Source: Termitomyces sp. T153 (taxonomy: Eukaryota > Basidiomycota > Agaricomycetes > Agaricales > Lyophyllaceae). Taken from it: a stretch of DNA of 40,159 nt. The notes beneath the pieces were generated by a model, which saw only the letters and a program-made list of their open reading frames with translations, made no database searches and was not told where the DNA came from. The stretch covers positions 1-40,159 of the forward strand of contig JACKQL020000222.1 in the NCBI GenBank assembly GCA_018296165.2, read 5' to 3'. Below are positions 10,086 through 20,522 of the stretch, piece after piece (within the stretch, counting starts at the first letter, position 1; every line of letters starts with the position of its first letter). Both the position numbers and the translations under genes were made by a program.

Positions 10086-10839
10086 AAGGCTCAGGAATTG
10101 GCCAACTTGGTCAGATAAGCCACGTATTGCCACTTCCCAAGACTGAACTCTCAGAAGGACATGGATTTAAGCTAACGTCGTCATTTCATTATACGCTATA
10201 CAAGATTTATGGAGTATATTCGGAGTCTGATTGGAAGTTATATAAAGGCCTGGGTGGATTCCTTGTCCGCAAGTTAGGAGTTATCCGTAACTATCCTCAA
10301 GGAACTGAAGCGGATGTCTAATCCAGGAAACACACGAACGCAGTCATGCCTATCGTACATTATCCGCATCCTCCAGGAATCACATGCGTTTTCGAAAAAA
10401 TTTTGTGCAAACGAGCTTTTCCCTCAATCGGTCAACTTACTACCCCGCCCGAGCTTTTAAGAGCGGAACTCGCGGGTACAGCACTAATGTAAAGTACTCT
10501 TTAGAATCCACATGTTCCACAGCAATTCTACTCCTACGGTTGAGGAAGAAGCGCCACCGTCGGCCAGCTAATTAGAACCTACTCGCAATTCATCACCTAG
10601 AGAGACATAGGCCTACATCTCAATCCTCGGGGAATCTAGTAAGGAATCGACTTGCAAAGAGTGCAAAGAGTCCGTGTCAAATGAACCTTATGCAATGTCC
10701 AATTCGCAAAAAGCCTTGCATAGCACAACTGACGGTTGTTTCTCCGAAACCTAACGTGACATCGAGTCAATTGATCGCAAAAAAACTATTTCAATGATTT
10801 GTAGATTCAGAATCTAGTCAAAAGGGTTTTCTTCGAATT
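10086..10839. other. Remainder of the decayed host-like stretch and OTC 3' flank
   Basis: Two short plus-strand frames (10127-10321, 10384-10575) overlap the decayed frame described above. Neither is recognised. GGAAGAAGCGCCAC occurs at about 9990 and again at about 10548, hinting at an internal duplication. The last ~60 bases are the 3' flank of the carbamoyltransferase gene. Confidence 0.3.
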
Positions 10840-12098
10840 TCAAGAACCCTCGGCAGAATTGGCAGGCACGTTGTAGTCTGCAGAAATATTCCATCTGCCG
10901 AAGAGCAGACTATAATTATGATTCAGTAAAAGAGTCGCTAAAGCAGGTAGACAGTGACATACTCGAAAGCAGCCATAATCGTCCACTTTCGGTTATCTGC
11001 CTCATAGAAGACAAGGGACCGTGGGCCGTAAAAGACTTCGTCATCGACCTCATCGGGTTTTCGGGGCAAGCAGTGCAGGAATTTCCAGTCTGGGTTGGCA
11101 CCTCCCAATTTGCATAGCTCTTCCGTTACCTGATACCCTTCAAAAGCCTTGAGCCGCTCAGTTTTCTCGGCCTCTTGACCCATTGAGATCCTACCGAAGG
11201 TTAGTCCGAATCTATTCCTAGGTTGCCTAGGTCATACCAAGTGTCCGTGACCACAACATCGGCGCCGTTCACGGCTTCTTTAGGGTCAGCACCCCACCAG
11301 ATTCTCTTGTCACATCCGAGTTCAACGACACGGTCCCAGACCTGAGGCGGCGCACGGTACTGTGCCGGACTCGCGACGCGGAGTGTATGTCCCAATCGTG
11401 GGTACGTGACGAGCATGTCATGCAGTACGTTAGCGGAATCGCCTACATATGCGACGGTAAGTGGCCGCAGCTCAGACAACTTTTCGACTCGGCCTTTTGG
11501 TACAGGCTTTCGAGCGTCTGCAGGAGTGTTTGGATCGGGTAAGACGAAGAGATGAGCGTTCTCGTGTAGCGTCAGGAGGTCCGCGAGGATCTGAGTTGGA
11601 TGCCAGAGAGAAGATAGGGCATTTAGGACGGGTACCGGGGAGTGTTGTGCCAGTTCCTAGGAGTTCGAAGCGTTAGTTCCGTCCAGAGAAGTCGCGTGGC
11701 CGTACCTCGATTTCCTTGTGTTCTCCGACACGAGCAAAAATTCCTTGGCACATCCCACCAATTACGCGAGCAGAATCTCTGACGTTCTCGTTGACGCCTA
11801 GCTGAATGTCCTCTTTGCCAAGAAACAATGCTCGTCCGCCTAGTAGCATAGCTCCAGTCTCTGCTGCAAGTCGAGTGCGGGTACTCCGTTTGGAGAAGAG
11901 TAAAGCAATAGTCTTGTTGAACAAGGATTGCGAAGGTAAACGCAGTTTCGACTGCTTTTTGAATGGTAGTGAGCCTTGTGGTTCTAACCATGGAAGTGAG
12001 GTTCGCTTGAGATGATGAGAACGGTCTATAAGACGTCGGATTTGGGGAACGCTAAGGTCCGCAAGAGTCATAAGGTGAGGTACAGCTTGGGTAGCCAT
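10840..12098 (-). CDS. ARG3: Ornithine carbamoyltransferase, 4 exons, 369 aa
   Basis: The enzyme joins carbamoyl phosphate and ornithine to give citrulline in arginine synthesis. Exons are 12098-11706, 11656-11238, 11190-10963 and 10909-10840, separated by introns of 49, 47 and 53 bases, all GT-AG, the first two with CTAAC branch sites. The start is [15 protein letters not shown]; upstream in-frame sequence does not look coding. The carbamoyl-phosphate loop FSKRSTRTR is at residues 68-76, HPTQ at 150-153 and the ornithine-binding HCLPRKP at 310-316. The last exon supplies LLFGRW, the usual fungal C-terminal motif, which decides the third intron: reading through would end early at VTVYLL. Length is normal and no lesion is seen. 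No mitochondrial presequence is evident from this start, so location is uncertain. Known as ARG3 in yeast and argB in Aspergillus. Confidence 0.93.
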
Positions 12099-12647
12099 GG
12101 CGAGATCGGAGAGGGTGATAATGTACAGAGGAAGCAAACCGGACTTTTTATTGTTTCTTCCTAAAAATGTTATCACGTGACCGAGAACACGTCCAAATTT
12201 GAAAGGGCCACTCGTAAGACAGCCTACGTCACGTGTCCAAGCGTTATTTTGACAATTCATGAGGGTCTTACACTGGGGTGCAGGTAACAATCTGTTGAGC
12301 CAAAAGGATTCAAGAATATGATCAAAGTGATTAAATAAACTCAAAATTCTCTTTGTGTATTACTGATGAAGCCATAAAAGAATTATCGTGCATTGATTTA
12401 CAATGGGTATTTCAGTGATTTGTGTTATAATCATAAAAATTAAATAAAGAAATTATGATATCTTTCAAGGAGCTTTCGTTTGATATGGAGATTAAATGTT
12501 GAGGTATATTGTGTATGCCACCATAAAGTGTGCCTAATTCTTTCACATCACATATATTATATTATATTGTCATGTTCAGATAATGAAATCAGAGGACCTA
12601 TATATGATGGACATGGACTCAGTCACCCTCAGTCACTTCTCGTACTG
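12099..12647. other. Upstream region of the carbamoyltransferase gene
   Basis: Promoter and AT-rich intergenic DNA. A 131-codon frame starting at 12480 crosses into the repeat that begins at 12648, has no protein-like signature and is discounted. Nothing else is recognised. Confidence 0.5.
12174..12235. promoter_or_regulatory. Two CACGTG boxes upstream of ornithine carbamoyltransferase
   Basis: CACGTG occurs at 12174-12179 (in ATCACGTGAC) and at 12230-12235 (in GTCACGTGTC), 76 and 132 bases upstream of the start codon. CACGTG binds bHLH factors such as Cbf1 in fungi. A role here is inference; no Gcn4/Cpc1-type TGACTCA was seen in this upstream stretch. Confidence 0.4.
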
Positions 12648-13613
12648 TTGAGTATGGGCCGTTGCGGCACACAGCAAGTCCGAGGTCTAATTGGGAAAAT
12701 ACAATATATTCAGTCCAAATGTACATATATAGCCAATGTAGCTATCTTAGTTCCAGATACAGACATATCTAATGGTCCATTATATTTGATCATTTGGTGT
12801 CCTGTCAGTCCATCATGGTACCATACATCATTGTTCTTATCTATATACCTGCTTGTGAAGTGGTTATTGCTGTAATACACCACACCCTTTAACTTATACA
12901 CATATGTTTTCAATGTGCCAACAGTGGATATACATATGCTATCATTGATATGAATGTTGACACACAATACATCAAAATACAGCAAAGGTGGTGCATGCAG
13001 AATTGGAAGACCCTTATAAGATTCTTTCCACAAGACTGACATGGAGAATCTGTATGTAACCAGAAATTTTCTAAATGATCACTAATCAAACCTCTTTCAG
13101 TCAACAATATTATCATACATTAGTTTGACTGTGCTCTGTGCCAGCTTCCCCTGTGACATTCAGGGCATATAGTAAGATTGACTGTTCACACTGAATAGGT
13201 GTGTAAGTTCAATCTCATGCCATACTTAGCACATGAGAAGATTATGCAATCAGTTGTTGGAGCAAAGATCATTACACAACATATATATTTTATTCTTTAT
13301 TCACTAGGTCTATCATGGCATATATGGGGATGCAATCTCAGCTTCCATTTAGCATAGATAGACATCAAAATATTAATATAGTAATATTGACTATGAATAG
13401 GAGAGTCATAAAAGTTCAATCACATTCCCATGATTAGCACATGAGAATATTATGTAATTAGATGTTGGAACAAAATTGTTCCACAACATAGATACAGATT
13501 GACAAAAGCCATACAGATGATAAGATAGACCTCAAATCCAGCCATACCCTCCAAATTATTAAATGCAAATCAGTGAACATACATAATGCAATAGATAGGA
13601 CAACATTAAGTCA
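12648..13613. repeat. AT-rich unclassified repeat with shared 42-base terminus
   Basis: Bases 12648-12689 match the start of the insertion at 8248 (GGGCCGTTGCGGCACACAGC core), keeping three CG where the other copy has one. Beyond it CG vanishes. A roughly 95-base direct duplication lies at 13189-13281 and 13391-13492 (AAGTTCAATC, TTAGCACATGAGAA, TTGTTGGAGC or GATGTTGGAAC). No coding sequence is recognised. Confidence 0.45.
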
Positions 13614-13782
13614 TCAAAAAATGCAAATATAAAATATATCAAAAGAAAAGATATAAAAAACAAAAAGAAGAAAAGAAGAAAAAGAATAAAATAAAATGAA
13701 ATAAAAAATAAAGAAATAAAAGAAAAAAAGAAGAAGAAGAAGAGAAGAAAAAAAGGAAAAACATAAAAAGAGGGAAAGACAA
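13614..13782 (+). repeat. Purine-rich low-complexity tract
   Basis: About 170 bases almost wholly of A and G on the plus strand (AAAGAAGAAAAGAAG and similar). The Phe/Leu-rich frames on the opposite strand are an artefact of this composition. Confidence 0.85.
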
Positions 13783-14070
13783 AGCTGAAAGGGTGCAAAA
13801 AGTGCAGGCAACAATGTTAGCTGGAAAAGATAGCTGGAAGGGAGCAAAAAGTGTGGACAGCAATGTTAGCTGGAAAAGATAGCTAGAAGGGAGCAAAAAG
13901 TGTGGACAACAATGTTAGCCAGAAAAGATAGCCAGAAGGGAGCAAAAAGTGCAGACAACAATGTTAGCCAGAAAAGATAGCTGAAAGGGAGCAAAAACTG
14001 CAGACAGCAATGTTAGCTGGAAAAGATAGCTGGAAAAGATAGCCAGAAGGGAGCAAAAAGTGCAGACAAG
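13783..14070 (+). repeat. 49-base minisatellite, about six units
   Basis: Five full 49-base units start at 13783, 13832, 13881, 13930 and 13979 (AGCTGGAAGGGAGCAAAAAG at the start, GTTAGCTGGAAAAGAT at the end). A 13-base partial unit (14028-14040) and a 30-base partial unit follow. Units differ mainly by transitions. No function is visible. Confidence 0.93.
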
Positions 14071-15476
14071 CAGGTAGCAGGTAGATATCACATGGTATAT
14101 TGATCACATGGGAACAAAAATTGCGGACATTTTTCAGCACATAATCAAGTAGAAAAACCTTGTCTACTTTGTAGACCTTGAAATATAGACTGAGGGTGAG
14201 CCTGAACAATTACCATATTACAAACCTTTACTTACTGTACCATAGATATAAACTTATGAGTCTGTTTTTATCTAGGTACAGAACATAGTCACTTCTACTA
14301 TACAGACTGAGGATATAAGTTTACAAGTCTGTTTTTATCTGGGTCCATCATATTTCAGATTCCAACATGTTATGGGAATCTGTTGCTTTGCATTGCAAGT
14401 CTGAAGTTTTTTTTTGGGCTTATCTATCAGACTAGCTGCTTGGATATTGAGTCTAATCTATATGTGGCTCACATACAATCTCTTTGTCTTTTTACACATC
14501 TCTACTGTAACATTGGATACATGATTTCTAAAGAATTTAAACCCTCTGCTCTGCCTGTCATATCCATAGTGAGTACCATTGCCCCTGACATCATTGTGGA
14601 AATGCCAAAGATTGATAACTTCATAAACCCTCTGATTTTACCCATTGGAAAGGTAGCTGTAAGCTAGATGAGCAATATCCTTGAAAAGGATGATGGCAAG
14701 TGGAAGGAGTGGCTGTACAGTCATGAATCTGGAATTATCCATGGTTCAGCTATGAAATTATGTCTTGAACCAACTGCTTCTCTGCATCCAATTTATGAAC
14801 CATGTAGACACTAGGCATTGACCCAATTACTTCTTGGATCTCTGTGAGGAGTCCAACTTGAGAAACATTAGTTTTGCTCTGCCTGAGTCTTGGCCCAGCA
14901 CACCCAAGGTTGTCAAACCACAGGTGCAAGTTCAAGACTCTTTTCATGCAAGAAAAAGGGAAACTTGTGCTACTAGCAAGGGTGCAGTATCTTCTTTATC
15001 TAACCCTGACATTGTACTTAGAAGATAAAAACTTCATTCTGACAAGTCAACCTCAATTTAAAATCAACCTTTGTCTCCTTTTCTTGAATCAACCAATTTA
15101 GTCAGAATTATGCAGCTGTAATATTTCTGTTATAGTTTGCACAGCTTATGGTTCACACATTGTAAGTTAAAACCAGTTGTGATTCTAGACTACAAAGTAT
15201 GAAGTAAGGTGCTGCCTTATGTAATTACAGTAAGTACAGTTTTAAGGGCAGTATTATGTAATGCTGCCAAAATATTACAATTATAATATAGAAATATGTA
15301 GATGTACATATTAATGAGAGAGTAATGGGAGGTCTGTTGGATGCTCTATTACATACCCCCACATATGGGCAACTGCCAGCAAGAAACAAGAAACAAAAAA
15401 GAGGGTGAGATATAGCATCCCACCCACAAAATGGCACTGGGGCCACTAATGGGTCCCTATTTATAGATAAAAAGTA
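14071..15476. other. AT-rich repeat DNA, unclassified
   Basis: CG is almost absent. A repeated CAAGTCTGTTTTTATCTRGG motif lies near 14253 and 14322. Frames of 60-100 codons (14383-14667, 14834-15028, 15225-15533 minus) have no recognised domain. It is probably the debris of one or more old elements, one of which was entered by the Tc1-type element at 15477. Confidence 0.35.
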
Positions 15477-16778
15477 CAGTGGCTCGAAAAACTGTCCCAA
15501 TGTTTTATACTTTTTGAAAGATGACATTGGCATGAAGGATTGGAAGTATCTAAAATCTTGGTTAAATCATGTAAAATACATGGCATTGCAGCTACAAATT
15601 GCATCTTAGCTTATGTGATTAAAATCAAAACTGATAGAGTAATGGCCATTTTAAAATATTCACTCATTAGGACAGTTTTTTGAGCATCTTCAACTTTGCA
15701 GATTTATCTCTATTTTAGTCAGAAATAAAGAGTAAGTTGCATGTGAAAATATCAACAGAGTCATGTGACCATGTTTGGGTATATTTGGGAGTGGTTCAAG
15801 TTGGTTGAACCACATCTTGACCTTCAACCACCATCATGAAAGCTACTTCTCCTGCACAATGCTCTACTTCTCTCCTTGCTTAAGGGTATTCTCTGCATCA
15901 GATTGAAGCTAAAACTGGTCTAGGGAAGTCTACTATTGGGAGGATCAGTAGAGAGTTGGAGGTGGACAAGGAAAACCATTCTGGAGGCTGTCCAGCTAAG
16001 CTTACTCCACATGATAAACAGGCTATTGTTTGACAAATCTCAACTGGGAGACTTGATACAGCTGTTCAGGCCACCAATTTTATCAACAACATCATTTCCA
16101 ATCCTGTCTCTCCTCAGACTGTCTGGAATGTGCTGAAGGAGGAGGAGTACTGGTCTGCTACAAAGAGGAAAGTTCCTATGCTCAAAACTAGACATAGGCA
16201 ATTATGACTTAAATGGGCTCAAGAGCATCAAAACTGGACTGTGGAGGACTGGAAAAGAGAGTTTCACTGTTGATCTTTGTCTCATCAGTCCACCTCCAAC
16301 TCTCTACTGATCCTCCCAATAGTAGACTTCCCTAGACCAGTTTTAGCTTCAATCTGATGCAGAGAATACCCTTAAGCAAGGAGAGAAGTAGAGCATTGTG
16401 CAGGAGAAGTAGCTTTCATGATGGTGGTTGAAGGTCAAGATGTGGTTCAACCAACTTGAACCACTCCCAAATATACCCAAACATGGTCACATGACTCTGT
16501 TGATATTTTCACATGCAACTTACTCTTTATTTCTGACTAAAATAGAGATAAATCTGCAAAGTTGAAGATGCTCAAAAAACTGTCCTAATGAGTGAATATT
16601 TTAAAATGGCCATTACTCTATCAGTTTTGATTTTAATCACATAAGCTAAGATGCAATTTGTAGCTGCAATGCCATGTATTTTACATGATTTAACCAAGAT
16701 TTTAGATACTTCCAATCCTTCATGCCAATGTCATCTTTCAAAAAGTATAAAACATTGGGGCAGTTTTTTGAGCCACTG
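15477..16778. mobile_element. Tc1/mariner foldback element with 491-base arms
   Basis: The ends read CAGTGGCTC and are flanked on both sides by TA, the Tc1/mariner target duplication. The arms, 15477-15967 and 16288-16778, are exact-length inverted copies with few mismatches. Each contains the element end, the 5' untranslated part and the first ~44 codons of transposase. The 320-base centre carries the next part of the transposase only in plus orientation. So the 3' half of an ordinary Tc1-like element has been replaced by an inverted copy of its 5' half. Confidence 0.9.
15836..16265 (+). pseudogene. Truncated Tc1-like transposase, N-terminal part
   Basis: From ATG at 15836 the frame reads a helix-turn-helix region (YSLHQIEAKTGLGKSTIGR, ISRELEVDKENHSGGCPAKL), then TPHDKQAIV, NNIISNPVSPQTVWNVLKEE and KWAQEHQNWTVEDWKREF. 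It stops short of the catalytic core. Stops occur after LLA and after QAIV. The DETKIN motif that should follow, holding the first catalytic Asp, appears instead on the minus strand at 16269-16286, at the inner edge of the right arm. Confidence 0.88.
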
Positions 16779-17410
16779 TAAGGCCACTAGATTCTACAAA
16801 GTTGAGTGAGCAGAGTTCATACTGGCACTTGTGCCCAAGTGCATGTGCCAGAGGCAATGAGTGGGTACTCAGCTTGCCCAGGTAAATTGTCATATGGTGA
16901 ACTACATGTAGTAGTTCATCCTGCTTATTTGTCCATCTGCAATAACAAGGCTTCCTTGTGGCTCACTATGTCAGCCCAGCACTTGGAGACAACATTAGTT
17001 GTATTGGAAGAGCTGCTAGTGCCAACTTTGATGGTGGCTAGATTAGCAACTAATATCACTATGGCCATGCCTGAAGGGCCAGGAGCAACTGGTTCAGTCA
17101 CCTCTGAGCTGGCAGTAGTAGAGACAGAAGTACCTTTATGAGAATTCAGTTCCATAGAGTCTGATGCAGTTGCAACCTGTGAGGGTGCACCTATGAGTAT
17201 AGACAGGCTGGATGAAATCTCTGCTGATGATGATGAGGGGCCAGCCTTAATAGAGATCATAGGTATATGCATGGTTTACCCACATTAAGGAAATGTGGTT
17301 AGCAAGGAGGTGACAAATGACCTCTCCTTGCTGAGATTGTTGACGTGAGCAGGCTGGATGTTCAGCCTGTATGACTTAAAAGTGTAGGGAGCAAAGGGGC
17401 TGAATTCTAT
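16779..17410. other. Unclassified repeat DNA; possible retroelement ORF fragment
   Basis: A minus-strand frame of 115 codons (16925-17272) is Ser/Thr-rich and ends KCWADIVSHKEALLLQMDK. The WADIV wording resembles the start of some LINE first ORFs, but this is weak. An overlapping plus-strand frame (16806-17141) covers the same bases. Only one CG (about 17342) was seen. It is debris next to the LTR that starts at 17411. Confidence 0.25.
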
Positions 17411-18395
17411 TGTTAGGTTCTGCTGACTATGGGGGCTCAGCTTAACTGGGAAAGTCCTTACTAGGCAGATGCAATGTCCTACACTTATAACCTAGTGCTC
17501 TGGGAAGGTTTGGAAAAGCAGTCTAAGCAAGTCTGGGATGGTCTGGGAAAGTCTTAAACAAGATATATGAAGGGTTGGGCTTGAAGGTGTGTCAGGTACA
17601 AGTCTGGAGACAATTGTTGGGTGTGTGGGGCATGTGGAGGCCATGCAAGTGATGGGAGCAGGACCAGAGGTTGATGGGTTCTGGGGCCAAGCATAGGGCA
17701 AGGTCTGGAATTAGTTATGAATGTACAAATTGTAAGTATATGAATGGAAATTGTAACAGAGTTAGAGTTGGAAGGAATTTAGGCAAAACTGAAGCAGATG
17801 AGACAAGATGGAGTTGAGAATGAAATAGATTGAATGAGATGTGAGACTAGAGACAGAAATAGAGACAAAGCCAGGAAACACAACAATAATAAATATAACA
17901 GAAGAATATCAACAATATCAAGACTACTATAGCAGATATTACTCTATGACTTATATACTGACTATTGGAGCTCCTCTGAGAATAATGGGTCTGGCAGCAG
18001 GGCTCACTGGAGCTGTGCTGGATCAACAGGTGTTGGTTGTTGGTTCTGATCAGTTAGTGGGCTGCAGTGACATACTAATAGGAACTGAGGGAACTGATGG
18101 GAGCATGGGCCACACTGTGGTTGATGGGATGTTCTGGAGTAATTGAGCAGGCTGTGGTGATACATTGGTGGGGGTCTGCAGCATGTGCTGGAGTTCCTAG
18201 GAAGCATTGGTAATAGCCAGGGGCTTTGAAGAGAATGGGAAAGTGATGGAGTTTGCCAAGGAAGCATTGGAGTTAGCCAGAGCAGATGCTGTAAGTGGAC
18301 AAGGGTCAGGGTGAGTTGAGGGGGTGCTGGCAGGTAGTCTGGGTGTTTGGGTTGTGTGGGAGTAAGGTCTAGAGGTCTGAAGATGGGTTGTGACA
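17411..18395 (-). mobile_element. LTR copy 1 (minus orientation), 985 bases
   Basis: It starts TGTTAGGTTCTGCTGAC and ends GGTTGTGACA, and matches the LTRs at 35410 and 38992. The minus orientation is shown by a TATATAAG box on the minus strand (17950-17957) and by the adjoining polypurine tract on its right. It therefore sits where the 3' LTR of the minus-strand gypsy element is expected. It has no CG at all, unlike copy 3. No target duplication could be paired. Confidence 0.85.
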
Positions 18396-18410
18396 TCACC
18401 CCCCCTTCAG
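18396..18410 (-). promoter_or_regulatory. Polypurine tract for plus-strand DNA synthesis
   Basis: On the minus strand CTGAAGGGGGGGTGA directly precedes the LTR start TGTCACAAC. That is the expected position and composition of a retrotransposon polypurine tract. Confidence 0.75.
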
Positions 18411-18825
18411 CATCAAGACTTTTAAAGCATGGGGTGTGAGTTGGGAGTGGGCAGGGGCATGGGAATCAAAGCTGGAGCAATATTGATCAATCTACAGCCA
18501 GCAGTGGTAGCATGGAGAACAAAGTTGAAGCATGGCCACTGTTCATTAGGGGGTTCTTTCCAATTAATTAAAAAGAGTCAGATGTACTCTGGTGTTCTCT
18601 AAATTTCTCCCTATGTTGTTGTCAGCTTCATTATCATCAGCATTCCTGATGCCTCTCCCCTTCAACAACAATCATGTAGATGTATGGGCAGAATACAAAG
18701 GGCACTATTAGGATTTGGCTGGTGTCAAGATTGGAGAAGGGTGAGTGCTATATATTGTCACCATGAGTGTTTATAGTCTGTGTACAGTGCCTCCCTGACT
18801 GGGCACTTCAGAACTATTCACAGCT
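18411..18825. other. Leader of the antisense accessory ORF
   Basis: No coding frame lies here. A plus-strand TATATA at about 18751, 75 bases before the first ATG of the antisense ORF, could be its promoter. AT-rich with no CG. Confidence 0.35.
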
Positions 18826-20279
18826 ATGGTGGGCACCTCCAGGGGTTCTGCTGCAGTCAGTGCCCTGGGTTATTCTGCCCAGGCCATCCCAGCTTGTTCC
18901 TTCAGGCTGAGTTTGGGTGTGGGAATAATGCAAGTTGTCCCAGAGTTTCAAAGAGTGATACAGATGGAGGTGATGCTGGAAAAGTTTGCTGAGGCCATTG
19001 AGCAGGCACAGGCTCCCCCAACATTGGAGTGGTATCAAGCAGAGGCCCTGGTCAGTTGTTGAGAGAGCATTCTGTGTCTTAGCTGAGGCAGTTCCTAGTG
19101 TGCTCCCTGCACTTAGCATAGGAAACAGTGCAAGTTTGAAGCACCAGTGGCAGGGTTGCACTAAGACTCTTCTGTGTGTCTTCCATGTTGTATAAGGCAT
19201 AAGAAGTGCCCCATCTCATGAGAGTAGCATGTGGTGTGTGTGGCTGCAGAGCAGGGCTGGGAGCAGGTGTGGGTGTGGGAGCAGCTCAAAGAGATGCAGA
19301 AGGGTAGGGTGTTGGAGGTTGGAGCTCCAACAGGGAAAGTAGGGCTGCTACAAGCAGGATGCAAGGAGAGAGTGCCTACCATGCAGAATAAGACAAAGTG
19401 GAGGGTGTCCCCCCCTTCAGAGGCTGGGCCTAGCAAGAGGCCCCAGGTTGAGGCAACTATGGCAGGTTATCCAGAACCTCATGTGTACTCCTCCAGCTTG
19501 GAGGCTTTGGTGGGGCAGTCTGCAGACATCCCCAAGCCTGTACCCCCTGTTGCTAAGCAGCTCCTACACCAGTAAGTGGAGAGTTTGACAAGGTTGTTGG
19601 CAGCATGAGAAGAAGAACTCCAGGGAATGTGCAAGGAACAAGATACAGTGTAGTGGGAGCAGGGAGTTGCTGTGTAGGCAGCCATAGAGCAAACTCTGGA
19701 GGCTCCAGAATTGAGGAAGCAGCTGGTTTAGCTAGAGGCATGGGTTGCAGAGAAGGTAGAAGAGTGCCTGGAGCAGCTGGAGATGTGGACAGAACACAAG
19801 GCAAAGGGGGCACATGGAGTAGCAGAGGCTGGGGTACCCCTGGTGGTAGTGGAGGCTGGGAGATGTGCAAAGAGTGGCTAGCCAACAAGGCAGCCTCAGG
19901 GCAGAGGGGAATCATGCATGAGTCCATCTGTTTCTTCCCATTCTGGCCCCATTGACATGAGTTGGCAGACTGGACCCAGGAGCACTGGAATTTCTTAGAC
20001 AGGGTGTTGGCTACTTATGTATCAATTCAGGATGGGCTGGCATGGATGCCCAGAGATCTTTCTCTGAAGCTGGAGCAAGGATTTAAGCAGATGGGGTAAT
20101 TGCTGGTGGGGCACTGGTGGAGGAACATGGTGACCCCTGAGGCAGGGTGGGAGGTGGCCATTGATGTAGAGGAGCCCTTGCTCAGTTATCTAGAGGTTCT
20201 GGAGGTGGTAGTGGCACAAATAGAAGTGGATCTGGTTGGGGAGGTAGAGAGGAGACTTCTGGAGGGGACAGGGGAGTGA
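18826..20279 (+). pseudogene. Antisense accessory ORF of the gypsy element: Cys-rich plus coiled coil
   Basis: It lies between pol and the 3' LTR on the opposite strand. From MVGTSRGSAAVSALG it runs about 480 codons with stops and frameshifts to TGA at 20277. In order: EAIEQAQAPPTLEWYQAEAL; a Cys-rich stretch with CLPCCIRHKKC (19177-19209); a Lys-rich segment with PPSEAGPSKRPQVEA (about 19411-19455), like a nuclear localisation signal; SSSLEALVGQSADIPKPVPP; then a long Glu/Leu/Gln-rich coiled-coil region (VESLTRLLAA, EEELQGMCKEQD, AIEQTLEAPELRKQL, KVEECLEQLEM). Premature stops such as TAA, TGA and TAG fall inside heptads. The function is unknown; a DNA- or RNA-binding accessory protein is inference. 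Confidence 0.6.
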
Positions 20280-20522
20280 AGGGGTTTTGGACACCATATC
20301 TTCTTGTTCTTTCTTGCACCTAGCACCATCCCATCATGTAACACAGTATATTCTATAGCTTGTAATCATAGTTTTGTTAGAGTTCAGTTTGGCTGATGTG
20401 AGATAACTAAGTTTCAGATTATGTGAGAGAGATAAGAAGTAAAACATGCAGGGAGTTCCTGGTGGGAGTTGAATCCCTAATAAATTCAGAGGCAGGGGTT
20501 ATGCCCACTGATGCCATCTGTG
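20280..20522. other. Spacer between convergent accessory ORF and pol
   Basis: AT-richer DNA without a frame, lying between the 3' end of the plus-strand accessory ORF and the 3' end of the minus-strand chromodomain. A shared terminator region would be expected here, but no signal is recognised. Confidence 0.4.

Noticed and set aside
12099..12344. N-terminal extension of the carbamoyltransferase as a mitochondrial presequence
   Set aside because: The upstream in-frame stretch ([17 protein letters not shown] onward) is not basic or amphipathic in the expected way and overlaps promoter-like CACGTG boxes.
12480..12875. 131-codon plus-strand frame in the AT-rich region
   Set aside because: It crosses the repeat border at 12648, has no protein-like pattern and starts in intergenic DNA.
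13559..13896. Phe/Leu-rich minus-strand frames that look like membrane proteins
   Set aside because: They are the complement of an A/G-only tract and a minisatellite; the hydrophobic appearance comes from base composition.
16925..17272. LINE first ORF
   Set aside because: The only support is a WADIV-like word; no zinc knuckles, endonuclease or RT follow, so no element was called.
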